In this document: in pieces, positions 4,557-5,176 of the stretch
Numbering within the stretch: the stretch's first letter is position 1
Layout: each line of letters begins with the position of its first letter
Assembly: GCA_019421725.1 (NCBI GenBank)
Contig: JAHZES010000146.1
Location: 1 to 5,176 of the forward strand
Source: Clostridiales bacterium
Lineage (GTDB): Bacteria > Bacillota > Clostridia > Oscillospirales > Acutalibacteraceae
Reading direction: 5' to 3'
DNA length: 5,176 bases
The notes under the pieces: model-generated
Told to the model about the DNA's origin: nothing
What the model saw: the letters and a program-made list of their open reading frames with translations, nothing else
Databases searched by the model: none
Translations under genes and position numbers: made by a program

Positions 4557-5176
4557 ATGAGCACGCGGAAAGGATGCTGTGCAATGAGCCAAAGAGAAAT
4601 TTTGCTGCCTCAAAAATTTTTAAAGCGGATGAGCATTTTGTTGAAAGGCGAATACCGGGAATATGAAGAAACGCTGCGCCGCGATGCACCAAAACGCGGT
4701 ATCAGGCTCAATCCGCTGAAAGCCGAACCGTCCGTGCTGTTGGCTCAGCTTGGAAGAACATTTGGAGAAGAACTGTGTCCGTCGCCTTTTTCGCCGCTTT
4801 CTTATTATCTGCCCGGCTCGGCGAGTAACGTCGGTCGTCTTGCGCTGCACCATGCCGGCGCATTTTATGTGCAGGAACCGTCGGCTTCTTCGGCGGTGAC
4901 GGTGCTTGCGCCAAAGCCGGGAGAGCGGATTCTGGATCTTTGCGCGGCGCCCGGAGGGAAATCGACTCAAATTGCCGCATTGCTCGGCGGAGAAGGATTG
5001 CTCTGGAGCAACGAGATCGTGGCAGGCCGGGCACAGATTCTGCTTTCCAATTTTGAACGGATGGGCGTGCGCAACGGAGTAGTTTCCTCCTGTCACCCGG
5101 AAACGCTCTGTGGTGCGCTGGCGGGCTTTTTTGACCGTGTTCTCGTGGACGCGCCCTGCTCCGGTGAGGGCATGTT
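4557..5176 (+). CDS. RsmB/RsmF-type rRNA cytosine-5 methyltransferase (3' end outside the window)
   Basis: This SAM-dependent NOL1/NOP2/Sun-family enzyme probably makes 5-methylcytosine in 16S rRNA. The frame runs open to the right edge, showing 206 residues from ATG 4557. In order they are: an N-terminal domain with LPQKFLKRMSILL and RGIRLNPLK; then LALHHAGAFYVQEPSA (about 95-110); SAM-binding motif I DLCAAPGGKST (127-137); LLWSNEIVAGRAQIL (148-162); and motif IV DAPCSGEG (198-205) with its conserved Cys201. The YVQEPSA block and length of the N-terminal domain suggest the RsmF (YebU) branch rather than RsmB, but the catalytic motif VI Cys and C-terminal domain are outside the window, so I give no symbol. 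ATG 4557 has the better Shine-Dalgarno sequence; ATG 4584 gives an N-terminus closer to the usual family length (8 residues before LP-type start). It is divergent from the small minus-strand gene. Confidence 0.92.
   Translation, partial: MSTRKGCCAMSQREILLPQKFLKRMSILLKGEYREYEETLRRDAPKRGIRLNPLKAEPSVLLAQLGRTFGEELCPSPFSPLSYYLPGSASNVGRLALHHAGAFYVQEPSASSAVTVLAPKPGERILDLCAAPGGKSTQIAALLGGEGLLWSNEIVAGRAQILLSNFERMGVRNGVVSSCHPETLCGALAGFFDRVLVDAPCSGEGM

Noticed and set aside
4502..4666. 54-codon plus-strand frame starting MNRRKKIIQK
   Set aside because: No ribosome binding site; it overlaps the methyltransferase start in another frame and begins inside the promoter element.
4620..5096. Minus-strand frame of 158 codons opposite the methyltransferase
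   Set aside because: Arg/His-rich antisense shadow of a clearly recognised gene.
1..5176. CRISPR arrays, tRNA or rRNA genes, insertion sequences, phage or defence genes
   Set aside because: No spaced direct repeats, cloverleaf-like sequence, transposase motifs or inverted terminal repeats were seen; the gene set is housekeeping plus one small sporulation-type gene.

Overview
The window looks like chromosomal DNA from a spore-forming Firmicute of the class Clostridia, most likely an Oscillospirales/Ruminococcaceae-type organism. Three things support this. The order rplU (L21) - prp - rpmA (L27) - obg - mrnC is typical of Firmicutes. L27 carries the N-terminal extension that the neighbouring Prp protease removes. 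A match to the classical forespore sigma-G promoter sits upstream of a small gene. The taxonomic assignment is inference from gene content and protein style; no search was run.

Layout. Positions 3-443 hold the C-terminal end of an unrecognised Ser/Pro-rich, membrane-anchored protein. A strong sigma-A promoter (494-523) then opens a structured leader, followed by a ribosomal operon: L21 (561-881, with an abnormal N-terminus), the cysteine protease Prp (885-1208) and L27 (1226-1507), closed by an intrinsic terminator at 1523-1555. Next come the ribosome-assembly GTPase Obg (1606-2877), Mini-ribonuclease III (2910-3305) and a YitT-family membrane protein (3392-4279). A bidirectional terminator (4292-4333) separates these from a very small minus-strand gene (4344-4475) coding for a 43-residue protein that is 70% Asn plus Gln. 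That gene has its own Shine-Dalgarno sequence and an upstream sigma-G-type promoter. The window ends in the first two thirds or so of an RsmB/RsmF-type rRNA m5C methyltransferase gene (4557 to the right edge).

How the genes fit together. Most of the window concerns making the large ribosomal subunit: L21 and L27 are structural proteins, Prp matures L27, Obg is a 50S assembly GTPase, Mini-III trims 23S rRNA ends, and the final gene methylates rRNA. The minus-strand gene stands apart and probably belongs to the sporulation programme.

Main points for a second look: (1) the tiny Asn/Gln-rich gene with a sigma-G promoter; (2) L21, whose conserved first ~12 residues are absent, with the leader running straight into codon 13; (3) Obg, which departs from family consensus just after the P-loop and at the G5 motif; (4) a 7-bp element that could serve as the -10 region of two divergent promoters.
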